Source: Pelomonas sp046294815 (GTDB lineage Bacteria; Pseudomonadota; Gammaproteobacteria; Burkholderiales; Burkholderiaceae_C). From it: DNA of 64,000 nt. Under the pieces are notes generated by a model, which saw only the letters and a program-made list of their open reading frames with translations, did not search any database and was not told the origin of the DNA. Below, piece after piece: positions 25,198 through 33,768 of the stretch. The stretch spans positions 1-64,000 of the forward strand of contig JBKBOJ010000003.1 of assembly GCA_046294815.1 (NCBI GenBank), given 5' to 3'. The position numbers were made by a program, and so were the translations under genes. Position 1 is the first letter of the stretch; every line of letters starts with the position of its first letter.

Positions 25198-27453
25198 TTC
25201 ACCCTCGGCACGACCGACTTCCTGCTGGACGGCCGGCCTCTGCAGATCCGCTGCGGCGAGATGCATTTCGCGCGCGTGCCGCGCGCCTATTGGCGCCACC
25301 GGCTGCAAGCCATCCAGGCCATGGGGCTGAACACCGTGTGCGCCTACCTGTTCTGGAACTTCCACGAATGGCGCGAGGGCCGCTACGACTGGGCTGGGCA
25401 GCGCGACGCCGCCGCGTTCTGCCAACTGGCGCAGGAGCTCGGCCTGTGGGTCATCCTGCGGCCTGGCCCCTATGCCTGCGCCGAGTGGGAGATGGGTGGC
25501 CTGCCGTGGTGGCTGCTCAAGCACCCCGGCGACGCCTTCCTGCGCACGCGCGACCCGGCCTATGTGGAGCCCGCCCGGCGCTGGCTGCGCGAGGTGGGCC
25601 GGGTGCTGGCGGCGCAGCAGATCACGCATGGCGGCCCCATCCTGATGGTGCAGGTGGAGAACGAATACGGCTTCTACGGCGCCGATCTGGACTACATGCG
25701 CCGCATGCGCCAGGCGCTGCTGGATGGCGGCTTCGACGTGCCGTTGTTCCAGTGCAACCCGACCAATGCGGTCACCCGGACCCACATCCCCGAACTGCTG
25801 TCGGTGGCCAATTTCGGCAGCGACCCCCAGCGCGGCTTCGACGCGCTGCAGGCCCTGCAGCAAGGGCCGCTGATGTGCGGCGAGTACTACTCGGGTTGGT
25901 TCGACACCTGGGGCACGCCGCATCGCAAGGGCGACGCCGCCAAGGCCGTCGCCGACCTCGCCTGGATGCTGCAGGCCGGCGGCTCGTTCAGCCTCTACAT
26001 GGCGCATGGCGGCACCAGCTTCGGCCTGTGGGGCGGCTGCGACCGGCCCTTCCGCCCCGACACCAGCAGCTACGACTACGACGCCCCCATCAGCGAGGCC
26101 GGCTGGACCGGCGACAAGTTCGCCGCCTACCGCGACGCCCTGCGGCCTTTGCTGCCGGCCGGCGAGACGCTGCCCGCGCCGCCGCCGCGCAACCCCGTGA
26201 TCGCCATTCCCGCCTTCACGCTGAACGAGGCGGCACCGGTGCTGGCCAATCTGCCGCCGCGCCGCCTGCGCGTGGACAGCCCGCAGCCCATCGAGAGCTA
26301 CGACATCAGCCGCGGCATCGTCGTCTACCGCACGACGCTGCCCGCCGGAGCGGCCGGCGTGCTGGAGGTGGCCAAGGCCCGCGACCTGGCCTGGGTGCAT
26401 GTGGACGGCAAGCCGGCCGGCAGCTTCGACACCCGCCAGCGCCGCTACCGCGTGCGCCTGCCGGCGCGCCGCCGGCCGGCACGCGTCGAGATCCTGCTCT
26501 ACACCATCGCGCGCGTGAACTTCGGCGTCGAGGTGCACGACCGCAAGGGCCTGCACGGCCCGGTGACGTTCACGCCCAGGGGCGGTGCGCCGCAGCCCGT
26601 CACGGGCTGGGAGATCCGCGCCATCGACTTCGACGCCGATGCCGCGCTGCCGCCGCTGAAGTTCCGCGCCGCCCGCCCGGCGGACTCGCGCCGCGCCGCG
26701 TTCTGGCGCGGCAGCTTCCGGCTCAACGCGGTCGGCGACAGCTTCCTGGACCTGTGCCACTGGGGCCAGGGCATCGTCTGGGTCAATGGCCATTGCCTGG
26801 GCCGCTACTGGAGCATAGGCCCGACGCAGACCATGTATTTGCCGGCGCCCTGGCTGCGACGTGGCCGCAACGACATCGTCGTGCTGGACCTGACCGGCCC
26901 GCGGCGCGCCGAGATCGCCGGGCGGACCGCGCCCATCCTCGACCGCCTGCGGCCCGAGCTGGACCTGCCCCAGCCCGCCCGCCACGCCCGCCCGCGGCTG
27001 GACGGCGTGGCACCCGTGCTGGACGGCGAGTTTGCGCCCGGCGCCGCCACCCAGCTGCTGCGCTTCGCGGCGCCGGCCAGCGGCCGCTTCTTCGCGCTGG
27101 AAGTGCCGGACCAGGCCGTCGCCGCCGTGGCCGAGATCGCGCTGCTCGACGCCGACGACAAGCCGCTGAACCAGTCCAACTGGACCATCGCCTACGTCAG
27201 CAGCGAGGAGCGGCTGAACGCCGACGGCTCGGCGCTCAATGCGATCAACGGCCAGAATTCCGACTGCTGGATCAGCGCGCACAGCCAGGCGCCGGCAGCG
27301 CCGCCGCCGCACCGGCTCATCGTCGACATGGGGCGCAGCGTCGAGGTCGCGGCGCTGCGCTACACGCCGCGCCAGGGGCCGGACGGCGTGCCCGGCCGCA
27401 TCCGCCGCTACCGCGCCTATCTGGGCGACGCTCTGGTGGACAGGCCCGACTGA
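25198..27453 (+). pseudogene. GH35 beta-galactosidase, 5' end removed by the Tn3-family transposon
   Basis: About 750 residues of a glycoside hydrolase family 35 enzyme remain. The family pattern starts at once with FTLGTTDFLLDGRPLQIRCGEMHF. The acid/base Glu is in VQVENEYGFYG and the nucleophile Glu in LMCGEYYSGWFDTWG. Beta-sandwich domains follow, including a probable sugar-binding C-terminal domain. Relatives have a signal peptide before this point; here it is replaced by the transposon end. The reading frame happens to stay open upstream to a GTG at 25003 (ATG at 25015), which would add about 65 transposon-derived residues and no signal peptide. The catalytic part is intact, but export and expression are doubtful. 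Confidence 0.85.
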
Positions 27454-28316
27454 ACCAGCCCCAACGCCAGCGCAATGCCCACCAGCACGATGGCGCCGCC
27501 CGCCACCATCTGCACCGTGACGGGCTCACTCAGGAACAGCCAGCCCCAAAGGATGGCGAACAGCGGGATCAGAAAGGTGACCGACACCGCATTGGTGGGC
27601 CCCACGCGGCTCATCAGCCGGAAGTACAGGACGTAGGCCACGGCCGTGCACAGCACGGCCAGCCCCAGCGCGCTCGCCCAGGCCAGGCCGCCAGGGCTCT
27701 GGGCCGGCCACAGCCCTGCCGCCGGCAGCGCCAGCAGCAGGGCTGCCGAGGCCTGGCTGCCGGTGGCCACGGCCAGCGGCGGCACGCCGCTGAGCCAGCG
27801 CCTGGTCGCGTTGGCCGCGAGGCCGTAGCACAGCGTCGCGCCCAGGCAAGCCAGCAGCGCCCACAGGCCGCTGTGGTCGGCACCAGGCTTGAAGCTGGCC
27901 TTGTCCCAGGCCAGAAAAGCCACGCCCGCGAAGCCGATCAGCAGGCCCAGCACGCGCAGTCGCGTCAGCCCCTGGCGCAGCCAGACGAAGGCGACCACGG
28001 CCGTCCACAGCGGCGTGGTCGCGTTGACGATGCTGGACAGGCCCGCCGTGATGGACAGCGCCGCGAACGAGAACAGCGCAAACGGAATCGCGCTGTTCAG
28101 CGCCCCCACCAGCAGCAGGCCACGCCAGTGCGTGCGCAGCGCGCCCAGGCCGCCGCGCAAGGCCAGCAGCGGGATCAGCAGCAGGCTCGCCAGCGCCACC
28201 CGCACGAAGGCCAGCGCGACCGGCCCGAACTCGTGCGCGCCCAGCCGCATGAACAGGAAGGACGCGCCCCACAGCGCCGCGAGCAGCACCAACTCGCCGA
28301 GGTCAAAGGCTCTCAT
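27417..28316 (-). CDS. EamA-family (DMT) exporter
   Basis: The 299-residue membrane protein has ten predicted helices in two EamA repeats. It starts FDLGELVLLAALWGASFLFMRLG; the second repeat is around SGLWALLACLGATLCYGLAANATRRW, and it ends FLIPLFAILWGWLFLSEPVT. Members export metabolites or amino acids through the inner membrane; the substrate is unknown. Its ATG at 28316 overlaps the ogt stop by ATGA, placing it last in an alkylation-repair operon. The 3' end overlaps the convergent GH35 gene by 37 bases. Confidence 0.88.
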   Translation of the reverse strand: MRAFDLGELVLLAALWGASFLFMRLGAHEFGPVALAFVRVALASLLLIPLLALRGGLGALRTHWRGLLLVGALNSAIPFALFSFAALSITAGLSSIVNATTPLWTAVVAFVWLRQGLTRLRVLGLLIGFAGVAFLAWDKASFKPGADHSGLWALLACLGATLCYGLAANATRRWLSGVPPLAVATGSQASAALLLALPAAGLWPAQSPGGLAWASALGLAVLCTAVAYVLYFRLMSRVGPTNAVSVTFLIPLFAILWGWLFLSEPVTVQMVAGGAIVLVGIALALGLVQSGLSTRASPR

Positions 28317-28810
28317 GCGCGCAGTTGCTCCAGGGCCAGCAAGGCCTGCTTGCGCTGCAGTCCGCCGGCATAGCCGGTGAGAGACCCGTCGGCACCGACG
28401 ACGCGGTGACAGGGCACGAGCACCGAGATCGGGTTGCGCGCCACCGCCGCGCCGACCGCCCTTGCGGCACGCGCGGCACTGGCCCGGCCCAGCCGCGCGG
28501 CCAGTGCGCCATAGGTGTCGGGCCGACCGGGCGGGATCTCCAGCAGCGCCCGCCAGACCGCGCGCTGGAAGGGCGTGCCGGCGGGATCCAGCGGCGGCAG
28601 CGTGAAAGGTTTGCCGCCGAAGTAAGCCGTCAGCGCGGCGGCCGTGGCGGCCAGCACCGCGTCGTGGCCGTCGTCCTCGGGCACGTCCAGCACGCCGGGG
28701 TGGTGCTTCTGGCCGTCGAACCACAGGCCCGACAGCCCCGCGGCGCTGCGTGCGGCCGTCAGCGGGCCCAGCGGCGTCGCGATGCGGCCTTGCAGGATGT
28801 GGTGGCTCAT
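28313..28810 (-). CDS. ogt: methylated-DNA-[protein]-cysteine S-methyltransferase
   Basis: The 165-residue protein removes methyl groups from O6-methylguanine (and O4-methylthymine) in DNA by transferring them to its own cysteine. The active site NPISVLVPCHRVVG is at about residues 126-139, preceded by the helix-turn-helix part FQRAVWRALLEIPPGRPDTYGALA that binds DNA and flips the base. The N-terminal ribonuclease-like fold is present. It overlaps the upstream ada/alkA gene and the downstream EamA gene by four bases each, so the three are translated together. Confidence 0.95.
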   Translation of the reverse strand: MSHHILQGRIATPLGPLTAARSAAGLSGLWFDGQKHHPGVLDVPEDDGHDAVLAATAAALTAYFGGKPFTLPPLDPAGTPFQRAVWRALLEIPPGRPDTYGALAARLGRASAARAARAVGAAVARNPISVLVPCHRVVGADGSLTGYAGGLQRKQALLALEQLRA

Positions 28811-30234
28811 GCGTGTCTCCAAAGATGCAGGACGGCGTAGCTGCGGAAGGGGCGCCAGCGCTCCGCGGCGGCCAGATAGGCCTGGCCGCCGACGCCCAGC
28901 GCCTTGCGCAGCACCACGTCGCCGGGCGGAAAGGCGTCGGGCCAGGACCAGCCACGCATCAGCATGTAGCTGGCCGTCCAGGGGCCGATGCCGGGGATGC
29001 CGCACAGCTGCGCGGCCGCCGCGTCGGGCTCACCCTCGCGGCGCGCAAAGGCCAGCGTGGGCCAAGCCTGCGCCAGCGCGATCAAGCTGTCGGCACGCCG
29101 GCCGGTGATGCCCAGTGACGCGACGTCAGCACGCGTCGCGACGGCGATGCGCTCGGGTGTCGGGAACAAGCGCAGGCACTGCGCCGGCGCGTCAGCCAGC
29201 GTCTCGCCGAAGCGCTCGACAAGGCGGCCTGCCAGCGTGCGCGCTGCCGCCACCGTCACCTGCTGGCCCAGCACGGCGCGCACGGCGAGTTCGAAGCGGT
29301 CCAGGCAGCCCGGCAGCCGCTGGCCCGGCACGCTGCCTTCGCCCAGCGCGGACGCAATCGCGTTCGGGTCGGCGTCCAGGTCCAGCCAGCGGCGCAGCCG
29401 CGGCAGCAGCGCGCTGACGGCCGGCCACAGCGTGGACGAGAGTTCCACGCCCACTTCGCCCGGCCGCTCGAAGCTCGCGCGCAGCCAGCCCGCATGGCGC
29501 CGGCCGGCATGCATCAGCGCGAGGCTGCGCGTGATGCCGTCGCTGCCCACCGTCTCCACCCCGGCCACCGCGCGCGGCCGCAGAAACGCCAACACGCCGG
29601 CCACGTCATAGGGCTCGCGGTAGCCCAGCCGCAGCCGCGACAGCGCCGCCCTGCCCCCGCCTTGCTTGCGCAGCGCCGTGGGCTGCAGCCGGTAGTGCGC
29701 GACGAAAGCCGCGTTGAAGCGCCGCAGGCTCGCAAAGCCGGCCGCGAACGCGACCTCGTGGACCGGCAGCGTGCTGTCGGTCAGCAAGGCCTTGGCCAGC
29801 AGCAGCCGGCGCGTCTGCAGGTACTGCAGCGGCGCCACGCCGTGCTCGGCGTGGAAGATGCGGCGCAGGTGGCGGCTCGTGATGCCCAGGTGCCTCGCAA
29901 GGTCCTCGACGCTGGCGTTGGCGTCGTCGCAGGCATCCAGCCACGCGGCGGCCTGCTGGGCCAGCGTGCGCGAGGCGTCCATGGTCGTCCATGGCAGCGC
30001 GCGCGGCGCCAGCTCGGGCCGGCACTTCATGCAGGGGCGAAAGCGCGCCGCCTCGGCCTGGGCGGCTGTCGTGAAGAAACGGCAGTTCTCGCGCCGCGGC
30101 AGCCGGACGCGGCAGACGGGGCGGCAGTAGATGCCGGTGGACGTGACGCCCACGAAGAGGCGGCCGTCGAAGCGGGCATCGCGCGCCTGCAGCGCGGCGT
30201 AGGCGGCGTCGGGCGGCAGGGGCTGGGTCAACAT
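28807..30234 (-). CDS. alkA: Ada-type regulator fused to AlkA 3-methyladenine DNA glycosylase
   Basis: The 475-residue fusion has three parts. Residues 1-80 form the Ada zinc/methyl-phosphotriester domain (GIYCRPVCRVRLPRRENCRFF and FRPCMKC, four Cys). Residues 90-190 form an AraC helix-turn-helix domain. Residues 200-475 form the AlkA glycosylase with the helix-hairpin-helix LCGIPGIGPWTASYMLMRG and the following catalytic Asp. The protein should sense methylated phosphate backbone, activate its own operon and excise 3-methyladenine and related bases. The methyl acceptor is likely the first Cys of YCRPVC. The stop overlaps ogt. Confidence 0.95.
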   Translation of the reverse strand: MLTQPLPPDAAYAALQARDARFDGRLFVGVTSTGIYCRPVCRVRLPRRENCRFFTTAAQAEAARFRPCMKCRPELAPRALPWTTMDASRTLAQQAAAWLDACDDANASVEDLARHLGITSRHLRRIFHAEHGVAPLQYLQTRRLLLAKALLTDSTLPVHEVAFAAGFASLRRFNAAFVAHYRLQPTALRKQGGGRAALSRLRLGYREPYDVAGVLAFLRPRAVAGVETVGSDGITRSLALMHAGRRHAGWLRASFERPGEVGVELSSTLWPAVSALLPRLRRWLDLDADPNAIASALGEGSVPGQRLPGCLDRFELAVRAVLGQQVTVAAARTLAGRLVERFGETLADAPAQCLRLFPTPERIAVATRADVASLGITGRRADSLIALAQAWPTLAFARREGEPDAAAAQLCGIPGIGPWTASYMLMRGWSWPDAFPPGDVVLRKALGVGGQAYLAAAERWRPFRSYAVLHLWRHA

Positions 30235-30257
30235 GCGGCCAGTCTAGGCCTTGGCCC

Positions 30258-30272
30258 TGCCAGGTTCTGGCA
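30258..30272. promoter_or_regulatory. 6-3-6 inverted repeat upstream of the ada/alkA operon
   Basis: TGCCAG-GTT-CTGGCA is perfect and lies 24 bases before the ada/alkA start, next to a TAGACT -10-like box at 30241-30246 on the minus strand. It may be an operator. The rest of the 132-base gap between this operon and the response regulator shows nothing recognisable. Confidence 0.35.
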
Positions 30273-30366
30273 GTTTTCGGACATGCCCCTGGCCGAGCGC
30301 CGGCGCAAGCGCAACTGCTGGCGCAAGAGCGGGTGCCGCGCGGCATGGGGCAGCCGCGCCGTGGGC

Positions 30367-31110
30367 CTACATCGCCTTGAACAGGTGCACGTAAGCGCGG
30401 CTGACGGGCAGCTCCCGCGCCCAGCCCTTGACGCGCACGAACAGCCGGCTGTGCTCGTCGCGGCGCGTGCCGGCCAGGTGGTCGAGGTTGATGATGGTGG
30501 AGCGGTGCACCTGCCAGAAGCGCTCCGGGTCCAGCTGGGCCGCGAGCTCGATGATGGGCGTGCGGATCAGGTGCTCGGCCGTGGCCGTCTGCACGACGGT
30601 GTACTTGTCGTCGGCATGGAAGAACAGCACCTCGCCGACGGGGATCTGGTGCATCAGCTCGCCCTGGGCTGCGCGCACATAGCGCAGCCGCGCCGGCGCG
30701 GCGACGGCCGGCAGCAGGCGCTTGAGCGTCTCGGCCAGCGCGCCGTCGGCGGCAGGGGCGGCCTGCTGCAGGCGGCCGACGCAGGCGGCCAGGCGCTCCG
30801 GCTTCAAGGGCTTGAGCAGGTAGTCCACGGCGCGCGCCTCGAAGGCGTCGACGGCGTACTGGTCGTAGGCCGTCACGAAGACCACGCGCGTCGCACCCTC
30901 GATGCCCTGGGCCACTTCCAGGCCGCTCAGCCCCGGCATCTGGATGTCCAGGAAGGCCACGTCGGGCGCCAGCTCGGCAATCGCGCGCGCCGCCTCGACG
31001 CCGTTGGCCGCCAGCGGCAGCACGCGCAACTCGGGCCAGGCCTGGGCGAGCTGGGCCTTCAGGTACTGGGCCAGGTGGGGTTCGTCGTCGGCAATCAGAG
31101 CGGTGGGCAT
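30367..31110 (-). CDS. LytTR-family response regulator
   Basis: The 247-residue regulator starts with a receiver domain: acidic pocket ADDEP, phosphorylated Asp in DVAFLDIQMPG (residue 54), Thr in VFVTAYD, Lys in LLKPLKPE. A linker follows, then a LytTR DNA-binding domain from about 140 (ILFFHADDKYTVVQT-like segment, FWQVHRSTIINL, ELPVSRAYVHLF). It belongs to the AlgR/YehT class. It follows its kinase gene after three bases. The target genes are not evident from the window. Confidence 0.92.
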   Translation of the reverse strand: MPTALIADDEPHLAQYLKAQLAQAWPELRVLPLAANGVEAARAIAELAPDVAFLDIQMPGLSGLEVAQGIEGATRVVFVTAYDQYAVDAFEARAVDYLLKPLKPERLAACVGRLQQAAPAADGALAETLKRLLPAVAAPARLRYVRAAQGELMHQIPVGEVLFFHADDKYTVVQTATAEHLIRTPIIELAAQLDPERFWQVHRSTIINLDHLAGTRRDEHSRLFVRVKGWARELPVSRAYVHLFKAM

Positions 31111-31113
31111 GGT

Positions 31114-32235
31114 TCAGTGGAGCATGGGGATGGAGATGCGGGCGAGCGTGCCGCCACCGGCGCGGGGCTGCAAGGTCAGCGTGGCGGACGGCCCCCAGCG
31201 CGCGGCCAGGCGGGCACGGACGTTGGCCAGCGCGACGCCGTTGCCGGGGCGCCGGCGCGGGCCATCGAGCCCCTGGCCGTCGTCCTCGACATCGAGGATC
31301 AGACGGCCAGCGTCGCGCCGTGCCGTCACGGCGACCTCGCCACCGGCGATCTGCGGCTCCAGACCGTGATGGATGGCGTTCTCCACCAGCGGCTGCACCA
31401 ACAGCGGCGGCAGCGCCACGCTGCCCAGCTCGGCCGGCAGTGCCAGCCGCACGCGCAGCCGCTCGCCCATGCGCAGCTGCATCAGCGCAAGATAGGCCTC
31501 CAGCAGTGCGAACTCCTGGGCCAGCGTCGTTGCCTCGCCACGCAGCTGCCCCAGACTGGCGCGCAGGTAGTCGGTGAAGCGCTCCAGCATGCGCTTGGCC
31601 CGCTCGGGGTCGAAGTCGATCAGGCTTTGCACATTGGCCAGGGTGTTGAACAGGAAATGTGGCTCGATCTGGCCTTGCAGCAGCCGCAGCTGCGCCTCGT
31701 TGATGCGCGCCTGCAGCGCCTCGTGCTTCCAGCGGGCGCGGTAGCGCAGGCCGATGAAGAACGACACCAGCAGCGTGATGCCCATGAACTGCGCCCAAAA
31801 GCCCGGCTGGGCCAGCGCCCGATACCAGCCCGGCATGGACCAGACCAGGTCCACGGCCGACAGCCCGATGACGACGCCGACGGCCGAGCAGACCATGGAC
31901 GCGCCGACGTAGAACATGCCGGCCCGCCAGTCCCGCCAGGCCGTCACCGTGTCCAGCCAGCGCTGCGGGGCGAGCTTCTCGAAGCCACGGAAGCCCAGGA
32001 AGAAGCAGGCCGTCACGCAGGCGCTGACCAGCAGGTGGCCGGGCACGTCCTTGCGCCACCAATGCGCCGTGCCCAGGCGGCCGAGCTGCAGGCCGTGAAT
32101 CACGGCGAACAACAGCCCGAAGCCGAGCAGCCATAGCAGGTAGATCAACAGCCGCACGCGCAGGCGGTCTGGGCGGTGCTTCATCAGCACGCGCTGGTGG
32201 CGCCAGGCCTGGGCGAATTCCGCAACAAAGCTCAT
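31114..32235 (-). CDS. LytS/YehU-type sensor histidine kinase
   Basis: The 373-residue kinase has four hydrophobic segments between about residues 28 and 165, then a His_kinase-family domain. The H box is QIEPHFLFNTLANVQSLIDF (His at about 193), and PLLVQPLVENAIHHGLEP is the N box. The G region is GNGVALANVRARL, where the usual GLxN is slightly altered. It is the partner of the LytTR regulator directly downstream. No extracellular sensor domain is visible, so the signal may be in the membrane. The ATG at 32235 is near a later in-frame ATG (residue 18). Confidence 0.9.
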   Translation of the reverse strand: MSFVAEFAQAWRHQRVLMKHRPDRLRVRLLIYLLWLLGFGLLFAVIHGLQLGRLGTAHWWRKDVPGHLLVSACVTACFFLGFRGFEKLAPQRWLDTVTAWRDWRAGMFYVGASMVCSAVGVVIGLSAVDLVWSMPGWYRALAQPGFWAQFMGITLLVSFFIGLRYRARWKHEALQARINEAQLRLLQGQIEPHFLFNTLANVQSLIDFDPERAKRMLERFTDYLRASLGQLRGEATTLAQEFALLEAYLALMQLRMGERLRVRLALPAELGSVALPPLLVQPLVENAIHHGLEPQIAGGEVAVTARRDAGRLILDVEDDGQGLDGPRRRPGNGVALANVRARLAARWGPSATLTLQPRAGGGTLARISIPMLH

Positions 32236-32370
32236 GGCGTGGCAGTGTAGGAAGGCGCTGCGGCATGCCCCCTGCACGAGCGACCAATCGACAGCCGGCG
32301 CGACGGACGGCCGCCATGGGCCATGCCTACAATCCGCCGCGCTTTCAAACCCAGCTTTTCTGAGGGACTC

Positions 32371-33768
32371 ATGCAGGTTCACGCATCCATCTTCAAGGCC
32401 TACGACATCCGGGGCGTCGTCGGCCAGACCTTGAACGAGGAGCTCGCCGAGCACCTGGGCCGCGCCTTCGGCACCGAGGCCAAGGCAGCCGGCGAGAAGG
32501 CCGTGGCCGTGGGCCGCGATGGTCGCCTGTCGGGGCCTGGCCTGGCGGCCGCGCTGATTCGCGGCATCGCGTCCACGGGCCTGGATGTCGTGGACATCGG
32601 CGCCGTCACGACGCCTATGCTGTACTACGTGGCCGCCACGCGCGGCAAACATGGCTGCAACTCGGGCATCCAGGTCACCGGCAGCCACAACCCCAAGGAC
32701 TACAACGGCTTCAAGATGGTCCTCAAGGGCGCCGCTGTCTACGGCGAGCAGATCCAGCGCCTGCGACAGCGCATCGAAGCCGAGGACTACGCGACCGGCA
32801 CCGGCCGCGTCGGCCAGATGGACATCGTGCCCGAGTACACGGCACGCATCGTCAACGACTGCAAGCTTTCGCGCCCGATGAAGGTCGTCGTCGACAGCGG
32901 CAACGGCATTCCCGGCGCCTCGGCCCCGGCCATCCTGCGCGCGCTGGGCTGCGAGGTCATCGACATCTACTCCAAGGTGGACGGTGACTTCCCCAACCAC
33001 CACCCCGATCCCTCGCGCCCCGAGAACCTGGAAGACCTCAAGCGCATCGTCCACGCGACCGATGCCGAGCTGGGCCTGGCCTTCGACGGCGACGGCGACC
33101 GCTTGGGGCTGGTCACCAAGGACGGCGAGATGATCATGCCGGACCGCCAGATCATGCTGCTGGCCGCCGACATCCTCAAACGCAATCCCGGCGCCGAGAT
33201 CATCTTCGACGTCAAGTGCACCCAGCGCCTGGCGCCGTGGATCCGCGAGCACGGCGGCAAGCCGCTGATGTGGATGACCGGCCACTCGCTGGCCAAGGCC
33301 AAGCTGAAGGAAACCGGCGCACCGCTGGCCGGCGAGCTGTCGGGCCACATCTTCTTCGCCGAGCGCTGGTACGGCTTCGACGACGCGATGTACACGGCCG
33401 GCCGCATGCTGGAGATTCTGTCGCGCAGCGCCGACCCCAGTGCCGTGCTGAAGAGCCTGCCCAACAGCTTCAACACGCCCGAGATCAACGTGCCCTGTGC
33501 CGAAGGCGAGCACCACGAGGTCGTCAAGAAGCTCAAGGAAGTCGTCACCGCCGCCGATCTGCCTGGCGTGCTGGAGATCAACACCATCGACGGCATGCGC
33601 TTCGAGTATGCGGACGGCTTCGGCCTGATTCGCCCGTCCAACACGACACCCGTGCTGGTGCTGCGCTTCGAGGGCCACACGCCCGAGGCGCTGGAGCGCA
33701 TTCAGCACGACGTGCTGGCCCAGCTCAAGCGTGTGAAGCCGGACGCGCAGTTCGCCGCGGGGCACTGA
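32371..33768 (+). CDS. phosphomannomutase/phosphoglucomutase
   Basis: The 465-residue enzyme of the alpha-D-phosphohexomutase family interconverts mannose (or glucose) 6- and 1-phosphate, feeding GDP-mannose and LPS/exopolysaccharide synthesis. Markers in order: FKAYDIRGVVG; catalytic Ser in QVTGSHNPKDYNGFK; metal loop FDGDGDRLG; sugar-binding GELSGHIFF; phosphate-binding RPSNTTP. The ATG at 32371 has TGAGGGA before it; a TACAAT -10-like box lies at 32328-32333. The stop overlaps the waaA start as TGATG. Confidence 0.94.
   Translation: MQVHASIFKAYDIRGVVGQTLNEELAEHLGRAFGTEAKAAGEKAVAVGRDGRLSGPGLAAALIRGIASTGLDVVDIGAVTTPMLYYVAATRGKHGCNSGIQVTGSHNPKDYNGFKMVLKGAAVYGEQIQRLRQRIEAEDYATGTGRVGQMDIVPEYTARIVNDCKLSRPMKVVVDSGNGIPGASAPAILRALGCEVIDIYSKVDGDFPNHHPDPSRPENLEDLKRIVHATDAELGLAFDGDGDRLGLVTKDGEMIMPDRQIMLLAADILKRNPGAEIIFDVKCTQRLAPWIREHGGKPLMWMTGHSLAKAKLKETGAPLAGELSGHIFFAERWYGFDDAMYTAGRMLEILSRSADPSAVLKSLPNSFNTPEINVPCAEGEHHEVVKKLKEVVTAADLPGVLEINTIDGMRFEYADGFGLIRPSNTTPVLVLRFEGHTPEALERIQHDVLAQLKRVKPDAQFAAGH

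Noticed and set aside
25180..27312. Very long open frames on the opposite strand of GH35, and likewise opposite ligA (40942-43599), smc (48675-50825), cusA (13015-14418) and alkA/kinase (29494-32136)
   Set aside because: They are antisense shadows caused by GC-rich third codon positions. Their products are rich in Arg, His, Gln and Ala without motifs, and real genes with full catalytic motifs occupy the other strand.
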